Assembly (NCBI GenBank): GCA_964652825.1
Contig: CAZZCU010000046.1
Span: 1-11,041, forward strand
Direction of reading: 5' to 3'
Origin: CAZZCU01 sp964652825
Lineage (GTDB): Bacteria > Bdellovibrionota_B > Oligoflexia > Oligoflexales > CAZZCU01
DNA length: 11,041 bases
Within the stretch, counting starts at the first letter, position 1. The number at the start of each line of letters is the position of its first letter. A model generated the notes under the pieces. The model made no database searches, was not told the DNA's origin, and saw nothing but the letters and a program-made list of their open reading frames with translations. Positions 1 through 6,399 of the stretch are shown here, in pieces. The position numbers were made by a program, and so were the translations under genes.

Positions 1-206
1 GTTACAAAAATATTTTTTTATTTTGGCCAATTGGCCAAGATAATTCGGGAAAATGCAGCTTTCCTCTACCTCGGTAGGGCCGGTACAACGCGTCCTCAAG
101 AAATGTAACATGCTGATTTTAAATGACTTTTTATTTTTAAGGTTATTTTCGTCGGACAACACCCGATGCAAACTCTATCGCGACTCTTAGTTTATAGAGG
201 TAGCTC
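1..206 (+). other. Non-coding leader upstream of the barrel-protein gene
   Basis: No plausible gene is seen in this left-edge stretch. Besides the palindrome at 23-38, it holds two small adjacent hairpins: GGAAA/TTTCC at 48-64, and CTAC/GTAG around a four-base loop at 66-77. Neither has a T-run after it. A weak sigma70-like pair is possible (CGGACA at 153-158, 17 bases, TATCGC at 176-181) but matches the consensus poorly. The ribosome binding site of the next gene is GAGG at 197-200, six bases before its ATG. I compared the hairpin region by eye with the c-di-GMP (GEMM) riboswitch and did not find the required conserved core. Confidence 0.4.
23..38. repeat. 16-bp perfect palindrome made of two TTGGCCAA units
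   Basis: The sequence reads TTGGCCAATTGGCCAA. It is two tandem copies of an 8-bp palindrome, so the whole is also a perfect palindrome. It follows a run of T residues and lies about 170 bases before the first gene. It could be an operator for a dimeric regulator or two adjacent half-sites, or the remains of a terminator of a gene outside the window. Which of these applies cannot be decided here. The symmetry is seen directly; any function is inference. Confidence 0.5.
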
Positions 207-1313
207 ATGGATACTCGATGTTCCGACACGACGTGGGGCTTGCTCAGCATCGCCGCCGTTTGCCTGGTGGTAGGGACGACCGCCACTGCTGAACCCAATC
301 AGCGACTGTATCGTAGTGCTCATTATCTGGGACGCGGCGATACCGGCATCGCCACCGCCGATAATCAGGAAGCTATATTTTATAATCCGGCGGGATTGGC
401 GTACGGCAAAAATATTTACAAGAAAACTGTTTTGCTCGCGCCGATGCTGGAAATCTCCAAAGGCACGAAAGACTTAATCCGAGAAACTGCCGTTGAAGAA
501 AACGAGATGGGGTTTTCCTCTCTGAAGGAACAAGTCGGTAAACCTCAACATTTTGGTTTAAGTAATCTTAGTGCGGTGGTTTTGCGGCGCGCGGCATTGG
601 GTGTTTTCTTTGCAAGCGAAGCGAATTTTTTGGTTTATAAAGCCAAAGACGAGGGTGCTCTCGAAGTCGTTGATGCGAATTTCATCGCCAACGCTGGCTT
701 GACGTTTAGTGTTGCTGAAAGCTTCTTCAAGGACTTTTTATTGCTGGGAGCCACGGCAAAATACCTTCGCCGCGGCGTGGCCGAAGCAAATGTCAGTATT
801 CTTGATGCCACCAATCTCGACCGGCTCAGCGACGACGAATTTGTGGAATATGGCTCTGGTATGGGTGTCGATATCGGTCTGATGTTACGTCAGGAAAAAG
901 CCAAGCTGCCATGGGCATTTGGTCTCACCATCGAAAATATCGGTGACACCCGCATCAGCCCCGAAGAAAAAGATATTGCCGGTGCTGATAATTTAAAACA
1001 AACCGTCAACCTGGGTTTCTCGGTCCAGCCAGGCAGTAGTCTCAGTCGCCTGAAATTACTTTTGGATTTGCGCGATATTACCTCGCGACTGGAGACCAAT
1101 ACCTTCAAGAAATTGTACATGGGCGCAGAGCTCAGCATTAAAGATATGCTTGGTATCAGCACCGGCTTGCATCAGGGTTATCCGAGCGCTGGTTTCTATC
1201 TGGACGGTATTCTCGCTCGTCTGGATGTGGGCGCTTATACCGAAGAAACCGGTGCCCATGTCGGCCGCCGTCCCGATCCACGTTACTACGCCCGCCTGGC
1301 GCTTGGTTTTTAA
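207..1313 (+). CDS. Outer-membrane beta-barrel protein, FadL/PorV/TraF-like
   Basis: This is a 368-residue exported protein. Residues 1-28 form a signal peptide: a hydrophobic stretch at about 11-23, then Ala-Thr-Ala before a predicted cleavage after A28. Right after it comes a glycine-rich segment ending in Asn-Pro-Ala-Gly-Leu at 60-64, preceded by a Thr-Ala-Asp-Asn run. This NPA-type N-terminal motif is typical of FadL-like barrels and of the related PorV/PorQ and 'TraF_2' groups. The rest alternates polar and hydrophobic residues as in beta strands, and the chain ends in Leu-Gly-Phe, the aromatic terminus expected of BAM-inserted barrels. FadL proteins move hydrophobic substrates across the outer membrane and PorV escorts secreted cargo; the substrate here is unknown. 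The ATG is supported by GAGG six bases upstream. It is probably co-transcribed with the lipoprotein gene 11 bases downstream. Confidence 0.75.
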   Translation: MDTRCSDTTWGLLSIAAVCLVVGTTATAEPNQRLYRSAHYLGRGDTGIATADNQEAIFYNPAGLAYGKNIYKKTVLLAPMLEISKGTKDLIRETAVEENEMGFSSLKEQVGKPQHFGLSNLSAVVLRRAALGVFFASEANFLVYKAKDEGALEVVDANFIANAGLTFSVAESFFKDFLLLGATAKYLRRGVAEANVSILDATNLDRLSDDEFVEYGSGMGVDIGLMLRQEKAKLPWAFGLTIENIGDTRISPEEKDIAGADNLKQTVNLGFSVQPGSSLSRLKLLLDLRDITSRLETNTFKKLYMGAELSIKDMLGISTGLHQGYPSAGFYLDGILARLDVGAYTEETGAHVGRRPDPRYYARLALGF

Positions 1314-1324
1314 GGAGACGAAGC

Positions 1325-2017
1325 ATGTTTGTTTTGACTTTATTGCTGTTCGCACTCAATGCTTGCAGCTCCAACACATTCTCGGCGCTTGATACCGCTG
1401 ATCCAGCCGAGGCCGCAGTGGTGGCCATGGAAGACGGCAAGCCGCAAAAGGCCATCGATCTGCTAGAGAAGGCTTTGCGCGACGACACCACCAACTATCA
1501 ACTGATCTCGCTGCTCTCCGCAGCTTATGCGCAAAGGCATGGCATCGATACGCTGTCTTTTGCGGAAAAACTCGCCACTGATGATAACAGCAACGGCTCA
1601 GCTAATGCGATTACCGCATTGTATGGCATACTTCCCGATGCCACCGACGAGCATATCGACGGTATTCATTATGCCAACGTGTTGCTGATGTCGATTCCGG
1701 AAGCCGATCGCACCGCCGCCGACAATTTCAAGCTGGCCCTGCTCAGCATGGCCGAGACCAGTATTCGTACCAAAAAATACGATACCAATCGTGACGGCGT
1801 TTTATCGCCCGACGAGCTGACGATCCTGACTGGTGATGATGCGGTCGCGATCCTAACGGCGTTGCTGAACTCCGAGTCGGCATTGGTACTGGCCAACGCC
1901 AATGGCGTTAACTCCGAGAAGGCCGCGCAATCGATTGCGCAGATACAAGACGCCATCGCAAACCAACCTGGTGATAGCGACGAAGAGAGACTCAAAAATT
2001 ATCTCGGTGGGTCTTAG
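1325..2017 (+). CDS. Putative lipoprotein with TPR-like repeat and EF-hand
   Basis: This is a 230-residue protein of no family I can name. Its short hydrophobic N-terminus ends in the lipobox-like Leu-Asn-Ala-Cys at 11-14, so it is probably a lipoprotein, although the n-region has no Lys or Arg, which is unusual. Residues about 29-70 match one TPR-like helix-turn-helix, with Gly38 and small/hydrophobic residues at the expected spacing (AIDLLEKAL at 43-51). Residues 153-164 (DTNRDGVLSPDE) are a textbook EF-hand or dockerin-type calcium loop with Asp/Asn/Asp at 1, 3, 5 and Glu at 12. The C-terminal part is predicted helical. The start is fixed by AAGGAG overlapping the stop codon of the preceding barrel gene, which implies a shared transcript and possibly a barrel-lipoprotein pair at the outer membrane. 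Calcium binding is inferred from the loop only. Confidence 0.7.
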   Translation: MFVLTLLLFALNACSSNTFSALDTADPAEAAVVAMEDGKPQKAIDLLEKALRDDTTNYQLISLLSAAYAQRHGIDTLSFAEKLATDDNSNGSANAITALYGILPDATDEHIDGIHYANVLLMSIPEADRTAADNFKLALLSMAETSIRTKKYDTNRDGVLSPDELTILTGDDAVAILTALLNSESALVLANANGVNSEKAAQSIAQIQDAIANQPGDSDEERLKNYLGGS

Positions 2018-2028
2018 CTGGTAGCCGA

Positions 2029-2047
2029 AAAGGCGAATGCCTTTCTT
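2029..2047 (+). terminator. Weak candidate intrinsic terminator
   Basis: A six-base-pair stem AAAGGC/GCCTTT around the loop GAAT is followed by TTTCTT-like sequence, 11 bases after the lipoprotein stop codon. The stem is short and the T-run is interrupted, so termination is probably partial. Its position agrees with a boundary between the barrel/lipoprotein pair and the pilin cassette. Confidence 0.35.
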
Positions 2048-2090
2048 GTGGTCTTCAACGCAAGCATTAAACAACGCCTATCCTCAGTGA

Positions 2091-2112
2091 TAACATATTG
2101 TTTTAACATATT
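2091..2112. promoter_or_regulatory. Direct repeat TAACATATT in the pilin-cassette leader
   Basis: Two copies of TAACATATT (2091-2099 and 2104-2112) start 13 bases apart in the AT-rich 110-base gap before the first pilin gene. The first copy follows TG with one base between, so TGATAACAT could act as an extended -10 element. No good -35 element is seen. The repeat could be a binding site for a regulator, or chance in AT-rich DNA. Confidence 0.2.
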
Positions 2113-2127
2113 TATTCGGAAATTTGT

Positions 2128-3069
2128 GTGGGAATTAAAGTTTCTGATGAATTAGCCGACCTTGGTCATATGAATCAATATGGTCAAAATTTGCGGGAAA
2201 GTATCCGTGATAATCGAGGCAGTTCGCTAGTCGAGGCGATGATTGCCAGTGCGATTCTTCTGGTTGCGATGCAAGCTTCTTATTCGTATGTCGCCGATAC
2301 CATGGCGTTTGCAAAAACGCGAACGATGGTGTCGCAGGTGGATGGTATAGAGTCAGTGTTTTCGGCGTATCTTAATTCTATTGTCTCCGCCGAGGGCAGA
2401 AGTGACTTATGTTTGCATAGCAGCCGCTTGAAAACATCTTACTCTCCTCTGAACGAACAACAATTGATTAGTACTGATATCGTGCTCGAACAATTCGATA
2501 GCACGAAAATGGACGATTATATGTCGTTCTTCAACGATCGCTCGCTGCCGGAAAGCTGGCAACGGGCTTTTACGTATTGTCAAAATCCCACAGGTGACAG
2601 TGTTTGCTCGATTTTACGGGTGAAAAAAAGTGATGCTGGCAGTGATCAATCCCCATTTGACAAAAATTATATGGTTATGGCCGCGGCCGCGCAGACACCT
2701 TTTGATTTCAAAGACAACGTGTCGGTAAGTTCTGGAGTCTGTTCCAATCGGCCTGGCATGGGTATCAAAGCAAACTATGTCGTTTTTAAAGCCATAAAAA
2801 ATACCGCTGCCGAGCAAAAAATTACATTGCGGGTGTCGACAGGTGAAGTTGTGCATACGACGTCAAGTACCGCCGTGATCACCGGCGATGGTTTTTATCC
2901 ACCATTCAGTGCTTGTAATGCAATTGGTCCTGGAGGTGGACGTTGTGATGATATGAGCACAGTCCCGCCGGATCCTGGCCAGGATCCGGTAGGTTACGCA
3001 GCTTTTCCCTTTGTGGATCCTTCTAGATACTCTGATGCTAAAAGGGGATGGCGTACTGGATATAAATAA
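2128..3069 (+). CDS. Minor type IV pilin / pseudopilin, PilV/GspI-like
   Basis: The class III prepilin signature is clear: a charged leader, Gly31, then SSLVE and a hydrophobic helix to about residue 55. Prepilin peptidase would cut after G31 and leave Glu at +5, the residue that pairs with the N-terminal amine of a neighbouring subunit in the filament. The C-terminal globular part has six Cys (95, 151, 160, 205, 263, 273), so disulfides are likely. GTG at 2128 is the first possible start, with only a weak GGA upstream and a 31-residue leader. ATG at 2170 gives a more usual 17-residue leader but no clear ribosome binding site, so the start is uncertain. PilV-like assignment rests on length, Glu+5 and gene order; the globular domain is not recognisable by eye. 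It heads a cassette with two other pilin-like genes. A 22-bp palindrome lies inside its 3' end. Confidence 0.75.
   Translation: MGIKVSDELADLGHMNQYGQNLRESIRDNRGSSLVEAMIASAILLVAMQASYSYVADTMAFAKTRTMVSQVDGIESVFSAYLNSIVSAEGRSDLCLHSSRLKTSYSPLNEQQLISTDIVLEQFDSTKMDDYMSFFNDRSLPESWQRAFTYCQNPTGDSVCSILRVKKSDAGSDQSPFDKNYMVMAAAAQTPFDFKDNVSVSSGVCSNRPGMGIKANYVVFKAIKNTAAEQKITLRVSTGEVVHTTSSTAVITGDGFYPPFSACNAIGPGGGRCDDMSTVPPDPGQDPVGYAAFPFVDPSRYSDAKRGWRTGYK
2968..2989. repeat. 22-bp perfect palindrome inside the 3' end of the first pilin gene
   Basis: Each half is CCGGATCCTGG read on its own strand, with no central spacer and a GG/CC centre. It encodes the Pro-Asp-Pro-Gly-Gln-Asp-Pro segment near residues 280-287. 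In RNA it could fold into a GC-rich hairpin about 80-100 bases before the start of the Hint-pilin gene. No T-run follows it, so it is not a standard terminator. It may reflect a duplicated GGATCC-containing codon block. Confidence 0.6.
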
Positions 3070-3087
3070 AAAGTTAGGAAACATAAT

Positions 3088-4623
3088 ATGAAAATTTTCT
3101 TTATATCTAAACCACGAAGTCATGGAACGGACATTTCCACTTTCAGGCAAGAGGATGGTGTTGCCGTGATCGGCACCGCCATCGCAATCAGCGCGATCTT
3201 GGCTGCGGGAGCATATTTTGTCAGTAGCAGGGTAAGTCAGGCAACAGTCTTTGAACACGATGCGCAGCTATCCGCAAAGCTGGTCGATTATAGTCTTGAT
3301 AGCCTCGAATTAGCCGCGCAATTGATTCAGTCGGGAGCGTTGATAGTTGATCGCAGTTATTCAGCGTTTAGAAACGATAGTCCGGTATTTGGAGCGATTG
3401 GGGTGGCTGGTGGTTTGGGTTGGTCGTTCTCGCCAACAACACCAACAAAAATTCAATTTAGTTTTTGTCCGTCGGTTGAGACTAACATCAATACAGCGGA
3501 GCTGCTTTCGGCGAGTGCGATTCCTGGCGCTGCTTGTCCTGAGGCGCGCCGCATCCATTCGGTTTTGACTTTATCAAGCTTGCAGGTAGTTGAAAATATT
3601 ATGCCGGATGGCAGCATCGATGAGCGTTTTTTTGCTTATCTTGACTCAGACATGTCCGCAAATGCCAGTGCCAATACCTTAGCCAAAAAACGTCGGGCCA
3701 GAGTCCGGCTGCCATCAGTCGTGACGGATGGGACGTGTCGTTTTACTAAACCGAATAATTCCACGCTGCTTTATATTGCTGAGTATCGTTCGTTCCCGGG
3801 ATGGACGAAGCTTGGCATTCCTTATCCGCACGACAAGCATGATCCCCCCAGTACTACAGCTAATAGGCTGGCGATGGACGGATATGCGTCGGTTCATTAT
3901 CATAATTATCTTCTTGCAGATCCATGGTGCCAGGATGTCGCGTGTAACTATTGGAAACCAAGCACTGCTTCGGAAGAGGTCCATACCTGGCTTGCATCAC
4001 TCGGTGGTATGTATTTTGGCGTCCGGTTACATATTCCGACAGCCGATCCAGGGAGCTGCTACTTGGCGTTTCATCCTAATCGCAGACCAGGTACCGCTTG
4101 GAACAATGGTTGTTTTGCAGCTGGAACCTTGATTCGCATGGCGGATATGTCATTGAAGCCCGTGCAGCGTATTGAGGAAGGTGATCAGGTCTACAATCCC
4201 GTAACGCGTCGTCCCGCAACGGTAAGTCGTACGATCGCCGGACCGGAGTTATCACCGATGCTGGTGATCACGACAACAGATGCCGCCGTCACGGTCTCCA
4301 GTCAGCATCCATTCCAAACCGCTCAAGATTTGAAATCCGCAAAGCAGTTGCGGGTAGGTGATCGGATTTTAAGTTTTGGTGGTCGTTTGACCAAAATTAC
4401 TGGCATTACCAAACAGATTGCGACTACGCCACCGACTGTTTACAATCTGGCATTGGTTGGTAATGGTAGCGATGCTGAGCATATGATCGAGGCGGATGGT
4501 ATCGTTACGGGTGACTTATTCTTGCAGGAGAAGGTTTCGGGAGTGGATCCAACGAAACGCCCCTATACTCCGAGTATTAAACAGCACGCCGAGGTCATTA
4601 CTAATTTAATGTTGAAGAAGTAG
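3088..4623 (+). CDS. PilX/GspK-like minor pilin fused to a C-terminal Hint domain
   Basis: This 511-residue protein has two recognisable parts. The N-terminus has a prepilin-like site, Asp-Gly24 followed by VAVIG and a hydrophobic helix to about 45. Position +5 is Gly29, not Glu; loss of Glu+5 is characteristic of GspK, the pseudopilin that caps the filament tip. The region from about 46 to 340 is a large unassigned ectodomain with six Cys (127, 150, 217, 281, 286, 324). Residues 342-477 form a compact Hint (hedgehog/intein) domain. Block A is Gly-Cys342-Phe-Ala-Ala-Gly-Thr, block B is SSQHPF with His407 (Ser replaces the usual Thr three residues earlier), and block F/G is VYNLAL ... His465 ... 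ADGIVTGDL. The splicing-type His-Asn end is replaced by Gly-Asp, and no endonuclease is present. A basic 34-residue tail follows, too short for a toxin. Predicted outcome: an N-to-S acyl shift at Cys342 and cleavage or transfer after Gly341. AGGA eight bases upstream supports the ATG. Confidence 0.8.
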   Translation: MKIFFISKPRSHGTDISTFRQEDGVAVIGTAIAISAILAAGAYFVSSRVSQATVFEHDAQLSAKLVDYSLDSLELAAQLIQSGALIVDRSYSAFRNDSPVFGAIGVAGGLGWSFSPTTPTKIQFSFCPSVETNINTAELLSASAIPGAACPEARRIHSVLTLSSLQVVENIMPDGSIDERFFAYLDSDMSANASANTLAKKRRARVRLPSVVTDGTCRFTKPNNSTLLYIAEYRSFPGWTKLGIPYPHDKHDPPSTTANRLAMDGYASVHYHNYLLADPWCQDVACNYWKPSTASEEVHTWLASLGGMYFGVRLHIPTADPGSCYLAFHPNRRPGTAWNNGCFAAGTLIRMADMSLKPVQRIEEGDQVYNPVTRRPATVSRTIAGPELSPMLVITTTDAAVTVSSQHPFQTAQDLKSAKQLRVGDRILSFGGRLTKITGITKQIATTPPTVYNLALVGNGSDAEHMIEADGIVTGDLFLQEKVSGVDPTKRPYTPSIKQHAEVITNLMLKK

Positions 4624-4632
4624 ATCAGGCTT

Positions 4633-5358
4633 ATGACACAACGTGGTCTTTCTATTACCGAGCTGATGATTGGTCTTGCTGTGGGAGCGGTGATACTGGT
4701 GATTGCCGCTACGCAAATGCAGTCTCTTGGTAGTTTGTTTATGGGTATACGTGCTGAAAGCACCGTTAAGCAGGATCTGGTTTTGGCTGGCGAGGCTGTA
4801 AAAGTCTACTTTCAAACCAAACGCACTGGTGGAGTTTTTGAGTGTGCTTCCGAGCCAGTGTTTGGTACGGATTCTTATTGTTATTTAGCTGATTCCTGTA
4901 CTGAGACAACGGCAAATTCTTATGCTGATTGCCGGATGATCAGTATTTTGCGTGGTGATCCCCTGGATGTGCAGACCAATCCCGATCGTATTCAGTTGGT
5001 TACCAGCTGTGCTCCAAGTACGAGTCATACCCATTTGGTTTTTCCCTCCAACTGTGGTCACGAATGTCCGGTTGGGCAATATCCGGTGTTCGCCATGACC
5101 AGAACAAACGCAGCGGGAGTGTCACGTGTCTCATCCTACCCTGGTGGCGTTATCCAGCATCCAGGACGCCAAATTAGTGGCGATGAAACCCGGGCGATGG
5201 AGTTTTGTATCTCCAAGTCTGATTTGGGGGGTAAGTCCATCGTTAATTTTAGTTTGACCGGCTATTATTTGTCGCAAGGGAAAGTAAAAAGCATCAAAAG
5301 AGATTTTAGCCTTTCTGAATCAACCACGGCCAATGAACAGTTGGAGTTTTTACCTTAA
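4633..5358 (+). CDS. Minor type IV pilin / pseudopilin, PilW/GspJ-like
   Basis: A 241-residue protein with the clearest prepilin signal in the cassette: a five-residue leader MTQRG, then LSITE, with Glu at +5 and a hydrophobic helix to about residue 28. Prepilin peptidase would cut after Gly5. The globular part is Cys-rich, with eight Cys at 71, 83, 89, 100, 126, 141, 145 and 192, consistent with an oxidised extracytoplasmic fold. The short leader and length suit the PilW/GspJ group, but this is by resemblance and position, not by a domain I can trace residue by residue. The ATG lies nine bases after the stop of the Hint-pilin gene, with only a weak CAGG site, so translational coupling is likely. 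With its two neighbours it could form the tip trimer seen for GspI-GspJ-GspK. Confidence 0.8.
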   Translation: MTQRGLSITELMIGLAVGAVILVIAATQMQSLGSLFMGIRAESTVKQDLVLAGEAVKVYFQTKRTGGVFECASEPVFGTDSYCYLADSCTETTANSYADCRMISILRGDPLDVQTNPDRIQLVTSCAPSTSHTHLVFPSNCGHECPVGQYPVFAMTRTNAAGVSRVSSYPGGVIQHPGRQISGDETRAMEFCISKSDLGGKSIVNFSLTGYYLSQGKVKSIKRDFSLSESTTANEQLEFLP

Positions 5359-5361
5359 TAT

Positions 5362-6207
5362 ATGCGAATATTAGCCGCTATATCCGTCGTCATTATCCTG
5401 GCATTGGCCGGTTCCTATTTATATAAAGTGGTGCGCAATAAACGGGAAAAGTCGGCAGTTAAAATTGATAAAATCGAACTCGATGGCACGCTGAATATTT
5501 CAGTGGTGGTAGAACGGGAGTGCCAGCTGGGCGATTTCGACATCATGGCGGCTGATTTGGCCTTGAATGGCAAAGCCAGCGATCCGGACCTGCTGATTTC
5601 GTTGGAGCCAATTGTCGCGGGAGATTCGCCAGGGGTTAGTACTCGCGTGTCTTTGGATCAATTGGAAAGAGGTTATGCGATTAAATTACCGCTGCCGAAG
5701 TTAGAGGAGCCAAGACATCTAGGGGTGTTTATTTGCCGGGATCGGCAAAAGACGGGTACTTGTGCGAATAAAGCTTTGTTCAATTTTGGCGAAATTCAAG
5801 CCAGTGTTAATCACGGTGGCGATCAAAATGTTCGTAAGAACGACAAGGTCTTCTTTTATCAGCATATTTACGTGAAGGATCGGGCGGCGTATTTCTTGAC
5901 TGATGCTGTCGAGTCTTTGGAAGATGCATACAAGAGAATTGATATGGTTACCGCTGATACCAAGGATGAAACGGAACGAACACAGATACGCTCCCGATCA
6001 AAGGCTTTGTATAATGCGTTGGGCTCGTATGTCGTGACCAAAAGAGATCCTTCGCGCGGCCAATTGTTTCTCGAAGCACGGCTGTCAAAACGGGATGAGC
6101 AGCTTTGTCGACAACCATCCATTAAACCTCCGCAGCGATCCAAGATAAATCGGAGGGCGCCGGTACCCTCGGTGTTTAGAAAGCTGGATTTTAAAAATGC
6201 CCCCTAA
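5362..6207 (+). CDS. Single-pass membrane protein of unknown family in the pilin cassette
   Basis: I do not recognise this 281-residue protein. One hydrophobic segment at about 3-21 is followed by a basic stretch (KVVRNKREK), so the orientation of the rest is not certain. The presence of Cys at 54, 125, 134 and 249 and its pilin neighbours favour, but do not prove, a periplasmic domain. Residues about 35-145 look rich in beta strand and end in the compact motif Phe-Ile-Cys-Arg-Asp ... Thr-Cys-Ala-Asn-Lys. Residues about 180-220 are helical and charged and may form a short coiled coil. The C-terminus is basic and Pro-rich. It starts three bases after the preceding stop codon with no proper ribosome binding site, so it is probably translationally coupled. 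It sits where PilY1-type genes often follow minor pilins but has no resemblance to PilY1. A role as assembly or anchoring partner is inference. Confidence 0.65.
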   Translation: MRILAAISVVIILALAGSYLYKVVRNKREKSAVKIDKIELDGTLNISVVVERECQLGDFDIMAADLALNGKASDPDLLISLEPIVAGDSPGVSTRVSLDQLERGYAIKLPLPKLEEPRHLGVFICRDRQKTGTCANKALFNFGEIQASVNHGGDQNVRKNDKVFFYQHIYVKDRAAYFLTDAVESLEDAYKRIDMVTADTKDETERTQIRSRSKALYNALGSYVVTKRDPSRGQLFLEARLSKRDEQLCRQPSIKPPQRSKINRRAPVPSVFRKLDFKNAP

Positions 6208-6241
6208 TGGAGCTTGGACGCCACTTTCGTCAGCTCCAAGC
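6208..6241. other. Imperfect inverted repeat after the pilin cassette
   Basis: Directly after the stop codon, two overlapping and mutually exclusive seven-base-pair stems are possible: TGGAGCT/AGCTCCA (6208-6214 with 6232-6238) and GCTTGGA/TCCAAGC (6212-6218 with 6235-6241). No T-run follows, so this is at best a weak or factor-dependent end of the cassette transcript. Confidence 0.3.
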
Positions 6242-6273
6242 ACTCAAATATGAGATTAGGTTAGAAAATACTC

Positions 6274-6302
6274 TTGCGATAAAACCCGGTTGGCGGTATT
6301 AA
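6274..6302 (+). promoter_or_regulatory. Candidate sigma70 promoter of glnN
   Basis: TTGCGA (6274-6279) and TATTAA (6297-6302) are separated by exactly 17 bases, and each matches four of six consensus positions. It would start transcription about 90 bases before the glnN ATG. No NtrC-type palindrome, sigma54 -24/-12 element or glnA-type riboswitch was seen in the 192-base gap. Confidence 0.3.
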
Positions 6303-6399
6303 ATAATTCCAACCTGATACTTACGTTTTTCGTTAGCGCGTGAGTGCAAGGCCTGCGTTATTTTCCATTTTTTTAAATTTAATATTCTGGAGGTACTCA

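Noticed and set aside
40..100. c-di-GMP (GEMM) riboswitch in the leader of the first gene
   Set aside because: The CGGTAGGGCCGG string caught the eye, but the conserved paired core and the tetraloop-receptor arrangement are not present.
1150..1392. 80-residue + strand frame overlapping the end of the barrel gene and start of the lipoprotein gene
   Set aside because: It is contained in another frame of two well-supported genes and has no start signal of its own.
4111..4518. Hint domain as a true splicing intein or a polymorphic-toxin pre-toxin Hint
   Set aside because: The His-Asn plus nucleophile end is absent, and only a 34-residue tail follows, too small for a conserved C-extein or a toxin.
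6208..6241. Inverted repeat after the pilin cassette as a strong intrinsic terminator
   Set aside because: The stems are seven base pairs, have alternative pairings and lack a T-run, so it is listed only as a weak inverted repeat.
6340..6399. GTG start extending GlnN by 20 residues
   Set aside because: There is no ribosome binding site before it, the extension is unlike GSIII N-termini, and the strong GGAGG is placed for the ATG at 6400.
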